Shown here: in pieces, positions 24,604 to 37,500 of the stretch
Numbering within the stretch: the first letter of the stretch is position 1
How the letters are laid out: every line of letters begins with the position of its first letter
From: Hyaloperonospora brassicae
Lineage: Eukaryota; Oomycota; Peronosporomycetes; Peronosporales; Peronosporaceae
DNA: 64,000 bases
Direction: 5' to 3'
Assembly: GCA_947650285.1 (NCBI GenBank)
Contig: CANTFL010000068.1
Location: forward strand, 124,001-188,000
Notes under the pieces: generated by a model
What the model was told of the DNA's origin: nothing
What the model saw: only the letters and a program-made list of their open reading frames with translations
Databases searched by the model: none
Made by a program: the position numbers and the translations under genes

Positions 24604-27600
24604 GGAACACTCAAGTCTCGACTTTGCAAAAGTAACAACAGTGGACGTAAGAAAAGAAGATATTGCTACTTTCTCATTCACTTGCAAATGTTTTATCGCA
24701 TTAGAAATTCTACAACGGTATTGGTGGCATATACAGAGGTGTAGAATCTACCTAGCCCACAATAAGTGTCAGCATAATATTACCTATTGTGTCGAACCAT
24801 ACGATGTCATACTTCCTGGTAACATGGGCTTTTCTTTCAACATTAAGTGAAGCCTTCCAATAATTATTGCATGCATGACGTAACAGTATGTGACCAGCAG
24901 GAAAGCCTTTTGCTAAGGCTTCTTTCATTTCTACCTTCTGTCGACTAGCGTAAAATACAAGCAAGCGAACAGTTAGTATTTTTCTTGTTAATTGTCATCC
25001 ATAGCATAGATATTGGCTTAATACATCCACCCCAGTGAGGTTCGCCCAAATTCGTTTTATTTAAGCACAAATTGTGCGAATTTTTCTCAGCGATCACAAG
25101 CAGCACTTCATCCATTCTTAATTACGGTCAGTATGTACAGTTGTCTAGGCGCAGAGCTCAATCGTCCACGACGTATTGGTTCTTCGTTCAATTATTAAAC
25201 TGTTTTGTTGCCCTTTGCACCGCAAAGCGACCAATGTACTTAAGCAGTGGCTTTAGTAACCAAAACCCTGCTGTGGAAGCTGATAAAATATTATATTTGC
25301 CGCTCAAGCTTTAATTCAAGCAATCATGATTCAACACAAAAAGCAAAAGACCTCAAAAGCGAAATGTAAGCTGCCATACTCTCATCTCACACGTTCCAGA
25401 CATGTACATGGTCCTGCGTGCTTGACGTCGAGACTATAGCCTGATGAGCAACCTTGTGATTGCTTTTCCTACACAAGAGTGCACATTAACCAAAAAATTT
25501 AATGATCATTTAAAAGGAGTACGGTTTAAAATATTAGTGCGTAAAATTAACAGCAAATATTATATATTGTGAGATGCGAACATGTAGTAACTTTGTAGGT
25601 GTTCATTAACAAATTTTCTAAAAAAACATTTATATAATATCAATAGTGTAACACTTCAAATATTACTATCAATCGGATCGCGTGCAGCTTTGTAAATATA
25701 CAGGCAATATTTCAAAAAAGGTTTTTTTACTGCAAAATTTGGGCAACTTTAATTTAATATATATGTAGCATTATATTTGATCCCGGCGCAATCGTACTAC
25801 GACACACACGTTCTCATATGTTCTTTGCTTCTTATTTTTGGCACTATATATCGGAACTATATGTTATCTTACCCTAAAGGACCATAAGCTTCCAGAACAT
25901 GAGCCATAAAATGTATATACGTATCTGGTACCTTATATATTTTAATGTGTATTATTTCCTCATGAGCGTGTACAGGTAAAACAATCTAAAACTAACAATC
26001 AGGATGCTTTTTGTTTATAAAAGGCCCCTTACTATGATATCGACGTTTACATCTGTAAACGTAAACAGGAAAAATTCTGCAGAAAACATACTCATTATCG
26101 CATTTAGAAGGTAGCATTCGGTTTTTGACGCATCCGCTATTACATGTACCAGTGCTGATAAGTTTTTAAAATTCCTGAATCATGGTGTTACCACATAAAA
26201 CTGTATATTACGTCGTGGGTTTCTAACGATTTAAGTCTCATCCACTATGCAATAACTGAATGTATCACTTTCACATTACACTTGTAAAATCTGCTAATAT
26301 GAGTCATATTAAATAAAATGCAGTTTAACAAATTTGATGAATTTTATTCAGCTTTCCCGTGAAAATCATGCTCATTTGACATGACTTTGACATATCTGAC
26401 GTGTAAATTTCAACTGACATTTCGCCAGCAGTCAATCTGTTGACGTAAGAATACACAGTAACATTAGTGACAGACAAGGATGGCAAATCGACGCATATAC
26501 GCCGAATCGAACGATCGAAGTAACATATCTTGATGTTTGGGCAGTCGCTATAGACTCGTGTTGAGATAAATCGTCGGTTCCAAATATGCAATGAAATAAA
26601 AGATTGGCTTGTACAAATTAAGATAAGTTCCCAAGGTCTAGGCGCAAGTGCATGAAATTAATCATTTTATACAAGGTTAAGGATACAAGTCAAAGGAAGC
26701 GCAGACATTTGGCCTCCAGGTGCATATAACGGTAAATACCAGAAGCTTTAAATCTTGAATCTAAGGAAGAGCGATAGACATGCTTACTTTACTCTAGATA
26801 ATGATCTTATCCAATTTGATGTGGTACGCATGGATTAAATATGCTATATTATTTGTCTTCAAGATATAGAATAGATGGCAGCCTAAATTTTACAAAACTT
26901 AGCTCGGAGGATTGTCAATCACCTGGGGTACAGAAACGAAATTGTTAAGAGCACAAGGGCGCCTTTATCATTAAGTGCGGGTTACCTCTTAATCATATTC
27001 ACAGCTATTTGATATAAAATAATTGATGTCAAAAGTTAGGGCTCTAATATAATAAGTGCAGAAGACCACTACAGTAAATTGAAACACGAAGCAAAGAATA
27101 TGCTTTACTACCCAAAACGATACTGGACTCGTATGTAAAGATGTCGCGGATCTTTGAAGGCATAAAAGGACTTCTGAAGACGGTTGGTATAGCTAAATTA
27201 CCCCATTTACTAATCTAGCAATCTCAATGTCCTAGTATGCCGTTCTAAACTTGTATTTCCTTGTACACTATCACAATTTGTAGCTGCTCCCGAAAATAAT
27301 ATTTCCACTATCGTAATAATATATAATATCAAAGTAATGTGTTAGCCTTAGTAGGCCGTGGAGCGTCGAACAACTTTGTCAAGTGCAAGAAGATCAAGAT
27401 CAAAGGCTTACGTTTGAGTAGTGTGAGACCTTTGTCCAGGATGGCGGTGCGTACGGCAACATGTTAAACGTTAATATAAAAACGAATATTGGATATCATA
27501 TTCAGTATTAAGATAAATAATACAAAATGGTTGCGTCGTACTATTATTATATGACAAAGTCGAGGTAATCCTAATCAATCAGGGCTCAATACGTACATGT

Positions 27601-29963
27601 TACGACCATATTATGGCATCATTACGTAATATAGAATGCTTCTTGTTCGTCACATGACTGTCCATCATATACCTTGGAGTGTTCACAAGCGTGTTGATTG
27701 ATTGTATAGGGTGCGATAAACCAATTTGCAGCTTTTTCATTTTCACGACTATTGAGATACGAAGTGCGACAACAATCTTGACGGTTAAAAAATCTAACAG
27801 CGTCTTGCTGAAACACAGGCAGCGATAAAAAACTACATGGACATATTTTTTGGGCAGAAGTGCCACACAAAAACGAATTCGTACCTCGAAAGTGGAAGCA
27901 AGTTGATTCAATATTTGTGGAATTATTGAATGTACATGATGTTGCTGAGGTTTTGTGACTCTATCTTTACCAGCCCAAGAACGAAGGTCTATAATCTGTT
28001 TGAAAAATAGGTACATGTAACTATATCGAGACGTTAACTGTCGTCGTAAAAATTTCTGTTAAACTCCGCTTTAGTAAAGCCCAAAATGATATCACCGTCC
28101 TAGGTTTCTGTATGAAAAGTCTGTCGCCTCGTTCGATGCTAAAAAAATGAAATTATCCTGGGGACGGCAAATGCAATGAAATCGACGTGTCAGCGCGCGG
28201 CATATGAAGATATACTTAGACATATCCATGATGAACATTATTTTTGCCAAGAGTAAGCGATAGAAATTGAGACCATTATAGAAAAAAAGCGTCCTCAATG
28301 ACAAGAATCAAATCGATCGATGCATTACATTAATCTATGAGCCACCCACGAGTAATTTGACCCATTTCATTTGATCATAATCCAGGATAAATCCTGAAAA
28401 TAAGTGCAATGCTTAGTGCATCGGAACTAAAGCACTGATCATTAGATTGATCGTATACCTGGTTTTCAGTTTGACATCAAATAATAATGGCTATTTATCG
28501 TCATCAAGTCATTGGATCGACACATATGTTGCTTTCATCTCGTAGCGATTAATGTACCTAATCCTACAGCTTTATATATCTATCCGTACTATGATGTTTT
28601 TTCAACAATAGAAGAGATTCGAGGATGTTGCTCGCAAATAAAGGCTTCGAGGTCTCACCGACACTATGTCTGGTGCCTGAATATAATGGAGTAGTGATGA
28701 TTGATGTCGTATCTATTATAAATAGCTTAAGCTTTGTCGATTTGATAGGAGGCGTGAAATGCTTATGCGGAAATGAAATCTCGATTTACATATTTGTTAA
28801 CATGCAGAAGAATGACCTAGGATTGGCTACTCATACCGCAGGGATGAAGTTCTATTCCATCCAATTTCAATACATGTGTATCACTTTATGGGATCTGTGC
28901 GCGAGTAGTAACTAGTTATATCGACATAAAATTCGGCCAAAACCTTATAAAGATAAAAAAAATCAGATATTGAGGTACACAGGAAACATGGCAGGGATTT
29001 GTTACAATCAAATACAAGACAAAATTGAACGCCAACCTTATGAAGTGTTTCTCACTTAGCCATATTTCGCTCGTTTGGTGCGAAATCGCTATACAGTGCA
29101 CAGCTGGACCGATAAAATACATAGACCAGTCATAACCAATATGGGCAAGCCTATTATAAGGATCAGAGAATCGTTATTGAACACGCGGCTGAACCTTCAC
29201 AATAGCTCGCGCAGCAACGATAAATTGACAATACGTCTATTTCACTCAAACAGTATTCAAAGGGCTCTTGAAGTGCTTATTGTCAGCGTTACAATGACCG
29301 CTTCGTATAAAGCATGAATTAGGCGTCAGCACTGATAAATAAAAAACGTATCCTCCATGAGTTCCGTGACAACAGCGATGATTTGATCGACCATGCGTTA
29401 ATATAGTAAAAGTTATAGGCGCAAAGAAAGTCTTCAAATAATAATTGCTTAAGCTGAAAAAAGCTGAGCGCTATTTATCGGTACATTGAAAGAGACTTTT
29501 GATATGCAATTTGGTACAATTGTAAAGGATCTGTATATCAAAAATCTAAGCTTTCGTCATGTAGATTGGCTTTGGCAACATTCCGCGCAGCCTTCAACGA
29601 TTTCACGTTATGATGTTAATGGCAAAGTAGATAACTGATTTTTCGAATACCTGTTTCTTTTAAAAGTGTTATCCAGAGCAGATGAAGGTTAAGGCTATTC
29701 AAAATCTCTCCGGTGACGCATTCGACAGAAACGCATAGCTTAAGCTTCGATGACATCATGTAATCTGTGATTACTAAACCTACGCGCTGAATTGCGTGAC
29801 AAAGTATGTCATATATATTTTTTTAGTTAGAGGTTTATTAATCTCACTTCTCCTATGACACGACGATCACTATAACTAATAACTGATGCTTTTTTCTAGA
29901 ATGATAAAGACACTACGTCAATCTATGTTATATAAAGAATTTAGTAACTTAATATCTAAAACA
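24604..29963. other. AT-rich desert, nothing recognised
   Basis: No gene, RNA or element could be identified. The longest frame is 138 codons on the minus strand (27600-28016). It overlaps a second minus-strand frame and a fragmentary forward frame, and none carries a family motif. Confidence 0.55.
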
Positions 29964-30022
29964 AGGCCGCCACTAGGGGTACACCTCATTTTTGCTAGGG
30001 GCACACCCGTCCTTCTAAATGA
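29964..30022 (+). repeat. Left terminal inverted repeat
   Basis: A 59-bp arm with two copies of the CTAGGGG-type unit, matching the complement of 32310-32390. Confidence 0.8.
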
Positions 30023-30866
30023 TCATAAGGACTTCTTATTTTATGTTTTGGATCGTACCTCGTCACAAACGTTAGCTGTAATTCACCAAATACTGCACGA
30101 GGTACGCGTTAGTCCGTGCCCCGAGGAAGCTAAGGATAAGCCCACTCGAGCTGCAACGCACCACCCAACGGATGGAATTATCCGTAAAGCCATGACGGTG
30201 CTGAAGGAAATAGTGGCAGAGCAGAAGAAGGACGAGAAAATGCGCCATGATGGCCGTCTGCTGGGTAAGACCGAGGCAGTCGAGAGCAAAGCTGTTTCCA
30301 AGCAGCTTCCGCTGCAGCTAAAAAACGTCCAAATTCAGTCACGCGCTGTGGATAGTCGCTGTTGTACTCATTGGCATCGCATTGGCTCTCGGTCAACTTG
30401 GTTTTGTGGAGCAGCGGAGGTGCTAAAGATGCTGCTGCAGCGCAACGGTCATTTGACGTCACCCATTCAGAAAGCTGAAATCCCTGTGGAACATAATGTA
30501 TTGTTTGGCGTACCTCAAGAGATTGATTCGGCAGACACATGCCAAGTCCATGTATGTTGACACACGGCTTCATGTACCTCTCCCGACGTCACGCGAAACC
30601 GGCTGTTGCGTGGAAAACGCCACCTCTTGTGCCTCAATCGTCTATTCTTGCGAGCGACAGCATTGCGTTGCGAAGTGCCCGTCGTCACAGTTCATACATC
30701 ATTGTGGTACATTGCATGAGGTTTCTCGCTTGTCTCAACTTACGGCGAGCGACAGACGAACACTGAAGCTTGGCGTGGCAAACGGAAAAGAGACTTGAAA
30801 GCGTCTCATAGTTCAGCAGCATAGTGGACTCTTGGTGGCTTCAGGCACTGTGTATGTATCGCGGTT
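30023..30866. other. Inner left part of the unit, unassigned
   Basis: GC-rich compared with the surroundings and open on both strands, for example 29886-30560 (+, 224 codons, crossing the left arm) and 30178-30573 (-). Neither frame has a recognisable domain. It may be the 3' part of the Myb gene or a non-coding remainder. Confidence 0.3.
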
Positions 30867-32314
30867 TCATGTCCATTTCATTGGCCCACCTTTCAGACCG
30901 TACACTATCGACCCGTCCTCGCCTTCAGTCTCGCATATCTCCAACTCTTCGAAACAATGCAGCGCTACAGCTGCACGACTTCGCGGAAACGACTCGGTTG
31001 CTACTTGCTTCACTGTGAGACCACTATACGTACGACGCTTGATGTGTTTCTTCCTAAAGCGAGGGTCATGTTGGTGTTGACCGGCGACGGAAGACGGCTG
31101 ATGTCTGGCTTTTTGCTTGCATCTTTCAGTGCGCGACGTGTTTTGTCATAAGCGTCTGGATTAAACTGTCTCCAGCGTCAACACAGTTCATATTTCGTGC
31201 GGCCACTTAGCTCAGCAGCAAGCTGCGGCCAGAGTTTGGGCGACTCGATACCCCACTCGCGCCATCTTGTAAGAATGAGCCATCTTTCTGCTCGGTGAAC
31301 TTACGGGATGACAAGTCCGGGTCGATGCAGGGACCGTATCGGTCCCGAAGCTCTGGCTGTGTTCGCCCGGGCACATTCTGACAAATGTCGTTTCACGGCA
31401 CTTGATCCTGATTGGACTCACTGCCTTTTGGTACGTATGCACGAAGTGCGAGCATCAGCCGTTGATCCTCACTCAAGTAAAACTTACCTCACCGAATACC
31501 TGGTGCAAGCGAGAGCTGCCCTCGATGGCGGATCCTCCCCGACATACGGCCATCCATCAAATCTGCAACCACGTTCCACTTTTCTCCAAAGACCGGGACA
31601 GCTTCACGCGGAATCTAACCTTCTTCAGGCGAAAAAGGTTGACCGCGTGTTTCCCGCGGACAGCGCTGTCTTGTACCGAGCAAGACCATGAGCTGCTGGT
31701 CTTCCCGTCACTAACATGCGCTTTGAAATCTCGTGCCACTTCTACACCAGTTTCGGGTCATCTTGTCCTGTGGCCAACCGTCGAAGCGCTTTGTCTTCCT
31801 CTTTCTCCCACGCGCCAAGCCGAAACGTCGGCGACTCGTGCAGGTCGTACCGCAATTTGCGCGCAATGTCCGAACGTCCAATTGGAAACTTTCTCGACTT
31901 GCGTGCCTCCTGCCACGCGCGAAGTTTGTTCCACGCTTGCAGAAGTAGTTCCACGTTAGCGGCGTGTGTTTTGCAGTAATCTTTGGCAAAGTCCGCGACG
32001 GCTTTACGCTCTCAAGTCGTAATACCGTTGGGGTCTCGGCTACAAACGACTCGTGACTGTGAGCACGTAGAAACTCGGGTGTCGTTGCCACTTCCGATGG
32101 TCAGATCTTGGCATCATACCATGAGATTGTATACCGTCTTAGAGACAGTAGAGATCTCAGCAGGCATTGCCCGTTTAATACCGCCCTGGCCAAGATGGAT
32201 TGATAAAATCTCGCGCATGAGTGCATTAACCGTTTCAGATAGGGATAAATCGGGCAGCAGTACAACGTGTTTAGCTTTTTCTGCACCATGAAAAATAAAG
32301 CCATTTTTATCCAT
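30867..32314 (-). pseudogene. Multi-repeat Myb/SANT DNA-binding protein, broken
   Basis: Reads from an ATG at 32314, which lies inside the inner edge of the right inverted repeat (MDKNGFIFHGAEKAKHVVLL). After a region rich in basic residues there are at least three Myb-like repeats. Repeat one: AWEKEEDKALRRLATGQDD, a stop, then KWHEISKRMLVTGRPAAHGL. Repeat two: RGQPFSPEEG, a stop, then IPREAVPVFGEKWNVVADLM. Repeat three: ILTRWREWGIESPKLWPQLA followed by AELSGRTKYEL, a stop, and RWRQFNPDAY. The regularly spaced tryptophans and the acidic starts (KEED, SPEE) are the Myb signature. The C-terminal part reads RRTYSGLTVKQVATESFPRS and ends at MKWT. In-frame stops and shifts show it is inactive. Proteins of this type bind DNA as transcription factors or as accessory transposon proteins. 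Confidence 0.7.
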
Positions 32315-32390
32315 TTAGGAGGGCGGGTGTGCCCGTAGCAAAAATGGGGTGTACCCCTAGCAAAAGTGGGGTGTGCCCTAGTCGTGGCCT
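32310..32390 (-). repeat. Right terminal inverted repeat
   Basis: An 81-bp arm with three CTAGGG-type units, one more than the left arm. The start codon of the Myb-like protein lies in its inner end. Confidence 0.8.
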
Positions 32391-33916
32391 CAACACAATT
32401 GTGCGTTTAAATCTCTTATTACAATAATCTGCGTCAACTATCATGCCTGGGTGGCATGAAGTATGAGTCTGTAGAAATCGTCTCGTCACGAGGTCTGATA
32501 TCTCATAGCATTACAATTCAAAAACTTTATCGGGTCATCACATTAATAGTTTTTTATCGTAAATTGATGCTTACGGTTTTTCAATGACTCCTATCGTTCG
32601 CGTACTTCTCTTTTATGAGCCCTAGCCAATCCATCATCAATATGACAGTCCTTCCTAATGCAGGTTTTTGATGTTTTTTCAGAATTATTTGGCAAAATTA
32701 CTGGAAATTTAGTGTTTTTGTAGATTGTTGCATTGTCAGTGTTCATCGTGCATCAGTTTTTAGATCAATTAAAGCCGAGAGCTGTGATCGTGGCAATATC
32801 GTTATGATAGTCTCTGTCGATGAAACCCCCTGATCCCGCGTCTGATATGAAAGCTATATTTACAATATAGCTTTGGCGCTTCGATTTCTGATCGCGGAAT
32901 GCACTTGACACTCAACTTCTATCATCGAGATACGATAAACAGACGCAACCATCAAAACTGAGTGTGTAGTGAAATATATCGGGAGACGTCCACAAATTTA
33001 CATATTAAATCAAGGTTGTTATGGAAATAAGTTGTTTGTAACAAATCGTTGCATAGACTAACTAACCATACACTTATTTACGTCAATGTGAGACTTTATA
33101 TTCGTCAACATTGTACCCCGATAGCGTATGATACTTAGAGGTACAAACTTGGCTGATCGAAACCGCATCCCATTTACTAATGCTCTCAAAACTTAACCTA
33201 ATTGCAATGGCTTATGATGCTGCATGGATTCGCATCGAGGAGAATACCGAAACCAAGCGATGGTGAAGACGTCAGCATTGCCGACAACGATATTAGCTGT
33301 CACGATGACACTTTCGCTGCAACGAATATGACACCAATTCACTCTATAAAAGGTGCATTGCATCCAAAACTAGTCTTCAATCCGGTGCAACTCTGCTGAC
33401 CCAAAAAGCAGTGGTCCATTTCGTGCAAGTTTTACTCGCAGAAGTTATAAAATTAAGAAGTACGGAAACCTGACTAATTTAAAAAAGGTAAGTACCAAAA
33501 TGTAGGAACAACGCTCGATCTGCTAGTCTTCGAACTGACGAACGAAGGTAGAAGTAAGTTCTTTACTAGGTATAAGATCCAATGCAGTGTACCATGCATA
33601 ACTTATTGCATACTACACTTTATCGTGGACGTATTCGCACGTAACCTTAGAACGTTGGTGTCTGATACAAAGTGTGCCTTTCAAGATCAACAATTTAGCA
33701 AGCATAAAGAAATTAGTTGAGAAGTTCAAGCCTTGTCGCCTAATTTCTGAAAGCAATTACTGACTATACAATAATAGATCTTGTGAATAGCTGCTGTTTG
33801 GCGTCACTCACAAAACCCCATTTAATCGTTTTTATGTGTTCAACCGCATTTTATAGGGGTCGCTAGTCCGGTCTTATCAATAAGTCTGGATTTCGTCATA
33901 CAGCTATATTGGGATA
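32391..33916. other. AT-rich interval, nothing recognised
   Basis: No supported gene. A 65-codon frame at 33202-33399 has no family motif. Confidence 0.5.
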
Positions 33917-34587
33917 CAGTAGAACCACCATACCTCAATATATATTTTTAATAATAAACTTCTTTAGCAAAAAAAAACGTCGATTCTCATATTAAGGGTA
34001 GGCCAAAAAATAAATAATTGCCTTTTTTTATTAATGTCCATCATTTTCGCTATACAACATTATTTTTGCAACCAACTGAATGATTACGCGGGTGCATCCG
34101 CATCCTGGATGGTTGAAAATTTTATTTATATGAAAGATGCCGCATTCTCATGAATTAGGTGCTTCCTGATGTTAATAACACCCAAAACTTATTTAACCAC
34201 CGAGCAAGCGACGTCCACACCAGCGGATATGAAGCTGCACTCTGTCGCTTGGAATGAAGGACTGCTTCGCTATTGTATTTACCTAGCAGCTCTGTAAAAC
34301 GCTTTACGACGTTGCTAATTGTCCCTAGAGTCACCGTGCCGCCATGCTTCTCCAGCATTTACCGACACACAGCTTCTTGGGTGAGGCCTGGACGTCTCTG
34401 CTTCTTCAAGCGGATTGCCTTGCGGATGGTTCCTGTGGGAATCTGGCCATTAGCGACTGTGTTGGAAAAGGGCACGTGGAGCACTCTACGCTTTAACCTT
34501 GTTTTCCTTTAGATCTGGTGTGTAGTATTTTTTATTTTAATCCAAATTTGGCGGTTCAAGCCATTTTCAATAAGCGAGAATCCACTG
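33917..34587 (-). mobile_element. pogo/Tigger-type element, internally deleted
   Basis: A 671-bp unit flanked by TA on both sides (33915-33916 and 34588-34589), the target duplication of Tc1/mariner/pogo elements. The left end starts CAGTAGAACCACC. The right end, read on the complement, starts CAGTGGATTCTCGC. The two share CAGT(A/G)GA at the tip, typical of pogo ends. It holds only the N-terminal part of a transposase. Confidence 0.65.
34155..34500 (-). pseudogene. pogo-type transposase, N-terminal CENP-B HTH fragment
   Basis: The minus-strand reading starts around KRRVLHVPFSNTVANGQ and contains LKKQRRPGLTQEAVCR, an in-frame TAA at 34361-34359, then MLEKHGGTVTLGTISNVVKR and, after a gap, SYPLVWTSLARW. 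This is the pattern of the tandem helix-turn-helix (CENP-B N-terminal and CENP-B-type) DNA-binding region of pogo transposases, where a TIS(R/N)-type recognition helix and a YPxLExxLxxW motif are standard. The DDE catalytic part is missing, so it cannot transpose by itself. Confidence 0.65.
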
Positions 34588-37500
34588 TAGTACGAAATGA
34601 ATGATTTTTGCCTCGTCAATAAGGATCTAATTTTCTACGCGTTATTATATATCCATAGTTGCAGCTAGTTGAAAACATTCTCGTTAATTTTGTGATAACT
34701 TAATTGCCTTCGAATATTTTCACTAGTCGCTAGAAAGAAGAATTAACCACCTCGCAAGTTTATCCGCTAAAATACTTGCGCGGTAACTGACCCTTCGTAT
34801 TTAATTATAAGCGACGGCGAAGCCAAGGGGAAATCGGCTATCTGTGGTTGTTGGACTACTTAATTGCTCTCATAGTGCAAAAGGCAAAGTTTCGCACAAA
34901 CAGATTTTTGAAATAATTTCAAATACATGACAAGACATCCATAGTAAGCCTGGTGCTTATCGAAGTCTGGAAGCCCGCAGCGCTCGTAAAGATATTGCGG
35001 AAGATCCAATATATCACGAATCCTAAATCGAAGCCATTTCATCCGTTGGGATACTAACAATATGACCTCCAGAAGAGCAAGAAACATGTTGTCTATGCAT
35101 ATTGTTTAATATACATGCAAGAGCTATACAAGGATTTTCAATCAAGCCGAACGATGCCAATTTAGCCAAGTAAGGTGAGCTGTTAGTACCCAATTATTGC
35201 GTGAAAAAGTAAGTGTGTCGATCAAAATAATAATCTAATGTACTTGGCACTATATACAGGTGTTTCGAGCCATCTTAAGCGAGTAAAGAGCCCATTAATT
35301 AAACTTTATCAATAATATTATAAATGAGGCATGTAATTTGTTTGGTGCAAATGATATTTTGTATAACTCAACATTACAGTGCTTGATGCAATAAAAAATT
35401 AACCTCTTTGAAAAAGGCTTGAATATCCCAATTCGGATAATGACAAATTGCCGTGATGCTAAGTATGCGTATGTAGATTAAAATGATTAGTAGCTATCCA
35501 AATTAATCGTCAATGAGATTTTCATCATAACATTAAGTACCAGATATATAAAGACGTGTATAATACGTTTTTCACGGTGATTCTACGTCGTACGTCTCTT
35601 CATCTTCCTCAAAAACAATTTAATAGCGCGTCTTATCTTCGTGGGATATCGCGAGTAAAAACGACTTGTATATCGGGCCATCTGTTTGCCTCATCAAACA
35701 ATTTTGAGGTTGCGCTATATTGGCAAGTCTATGTCTGATAGAGGGGCTTTTGGCTCCAAATTCTTGATACAAAGTTTGTGTGGTGGAGTGGTGGTAAAAT
35801 ATTTCTCGTGACCCGACTCTCCACAGGAGCTCAAAAGACCGACTGCCGGATAGAATATTCCGCTTCCTTGCTTGCTTTCTTCTCTCATTAAGTAATCATG
35901 CGTGAAGATGATTGCACTCATACAGGTGACTCGTGTCGATAGAAATCTTGACCGTGTTTAAGATAAATTAATGGTCGTATGTAAAGCTTTATACGACCAT
36001 AGGTATACTTGTAGAACGATAAATCTTGGTCACTCTGATATCGACGAGATCTCCTTTTCCTAAAGGATATGCTTAAATTGCGAGCCTTTTGACCACATGT
36101 TCCGTATCGCGATCTTGCACGCTAATTTTGGTAGCTGTTGAAGAGGCTAAAATATATATTTAATTATTTGTCAAATCTTTCAAGGGTAGAATTCTATGTA
36201 ATAGATTAACAAAATTAAACAATTGGACGCCAAACAATCTTACACAGAAAGAGAGACGACACTCGTGAACTTAGAGGTAAATTGATCCCTCATTGATTTA
36301 TATCTAAGTGAAGTCTACACCTCTTTCTAAGCCAGTCCCTATCAAATTGAAGAACCAATACGTGTCGATTTGTGTTATCGAGATTTTTATTCCATCGTAA
36401 TCGGTGGTCCAGGCCATAATACCATGATCTCAAAATCCAAATATCGCAATTTACGATATCCCGTATCTATAGTCACGTCTCTTAAGATCACTTCTCTCAA
36501 AATCGAATTACCCAAGGTCGCGGTATGTGCCCCTCATGTGTGTCTCATACCTACTGCAAAATCAGTACAAAGTTCCAGCGTCTTCTGTCTTCCACACTTC
36601 ATAATCCGCTTCATCACACTTGTGGAGCGGTAACTAAAGTGAGAATGTACTCAAGAAGCAATAAGGACTGTTGGAAATTTACTTCTAAATATCATTCTTG
36701 ACTTATGTAATGTGTACAGCTGTCATTGCGAGAATCGACTATCCACAAAGGGTCAGATCTCCATGAATCATGCCGTCATGTCGCTATATAGACAACCCAT
36801 ACTACTACAGTGTTTTGATTAATTTACCAATAAGGCGGTAGATTTCGAGTCGGAATCCACATTGGACTCTCCGTAACAGAAATTTTTTTTAGAACCATTT
36901 TCTTCATGCGGTGTGTCAGCATGTGTGATCGCAGCAATAGACTGTAGAATAAAGTTGCGACAAAGAAAGTCGATATATTGTCAGTTACTTCTTCAGAAGG
37001 TGCTCACTTAGAGCTGTACATCAGATTGTCTAGTTGTCTATGCTATAAGTTGTGTTGTAATTAGTGAGCACACAGTACATGGACCCCCCATTATTAGTGT
37101 TGGATGCATAAAGGTCAATGAGTCAAAAATAGTGGTGAGCGTGTAATATTGTTTACGATAGTGTGGCGTAACGCAATACCTCCAATAACATGATCCTGAC
37201 ATTGATCCAAAAAAATGCGAAGACAATTAATTACGCCGATAATGCGTATTATAAGGAGCGTACAAGTTGTTATTTGGTGACATATGCCACTAATTGTTCC
37301 GATGTAGTACATTATGTTGGCCAATGTTGCGTCTAAACAATAATGAACTAGCGCAATGGGTGGAACATACTTGCAAATAGTAAGTTTAACAAAAGACGAT
37401 TACGATCGCTCTAACAATTTCAATAATATGCTTGGTACTTTTTATGTTAGACCTTAACTCCTTCGACGTATGCGTAATCGTCCATCTGTCCGCTTCTTTA

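Larger units (their letters stand above)
29964..32390 (-). mobile_element. Inverted-repeat unit carrying a Myb/SANT protein
   Basis: A 2.43-kb, GC-richer island in AT-rich surroundings, bounded by long inverted repeats. The left end (29964-30022) reads AGGCCGCCACTAGGGGTACA and continues to TTCTAAATGA. The complement of the right end (32390-32310) reads AGGCCACGACTAGGGCACAC and continues to CTCCTAAATGG. Both are built from a unit of about 21 bp with a core such as CTAGGGGTACACC followed by CCATTTTTG; the left end holds two units and the right end three. This layout is typical of a DNA transposon. Inside is a Myb-repeat protein on the minus strand, and no DDE transposase could be recognised. 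The flanks show no clear target-site duplication. It may be a non-autonomous element that captured a Myb gene, or an element whose own protein is Myb-like. Confidence 0.65.

Noticed and set aside
29886..30560. 224-codon forward frame
   Set aside because: It begins outside the inverted-repeat unit and reads through its left arm, with no domain. Probably a chance frame in GC-rich sequence, although the antisense Myb gene tail there is also unread.
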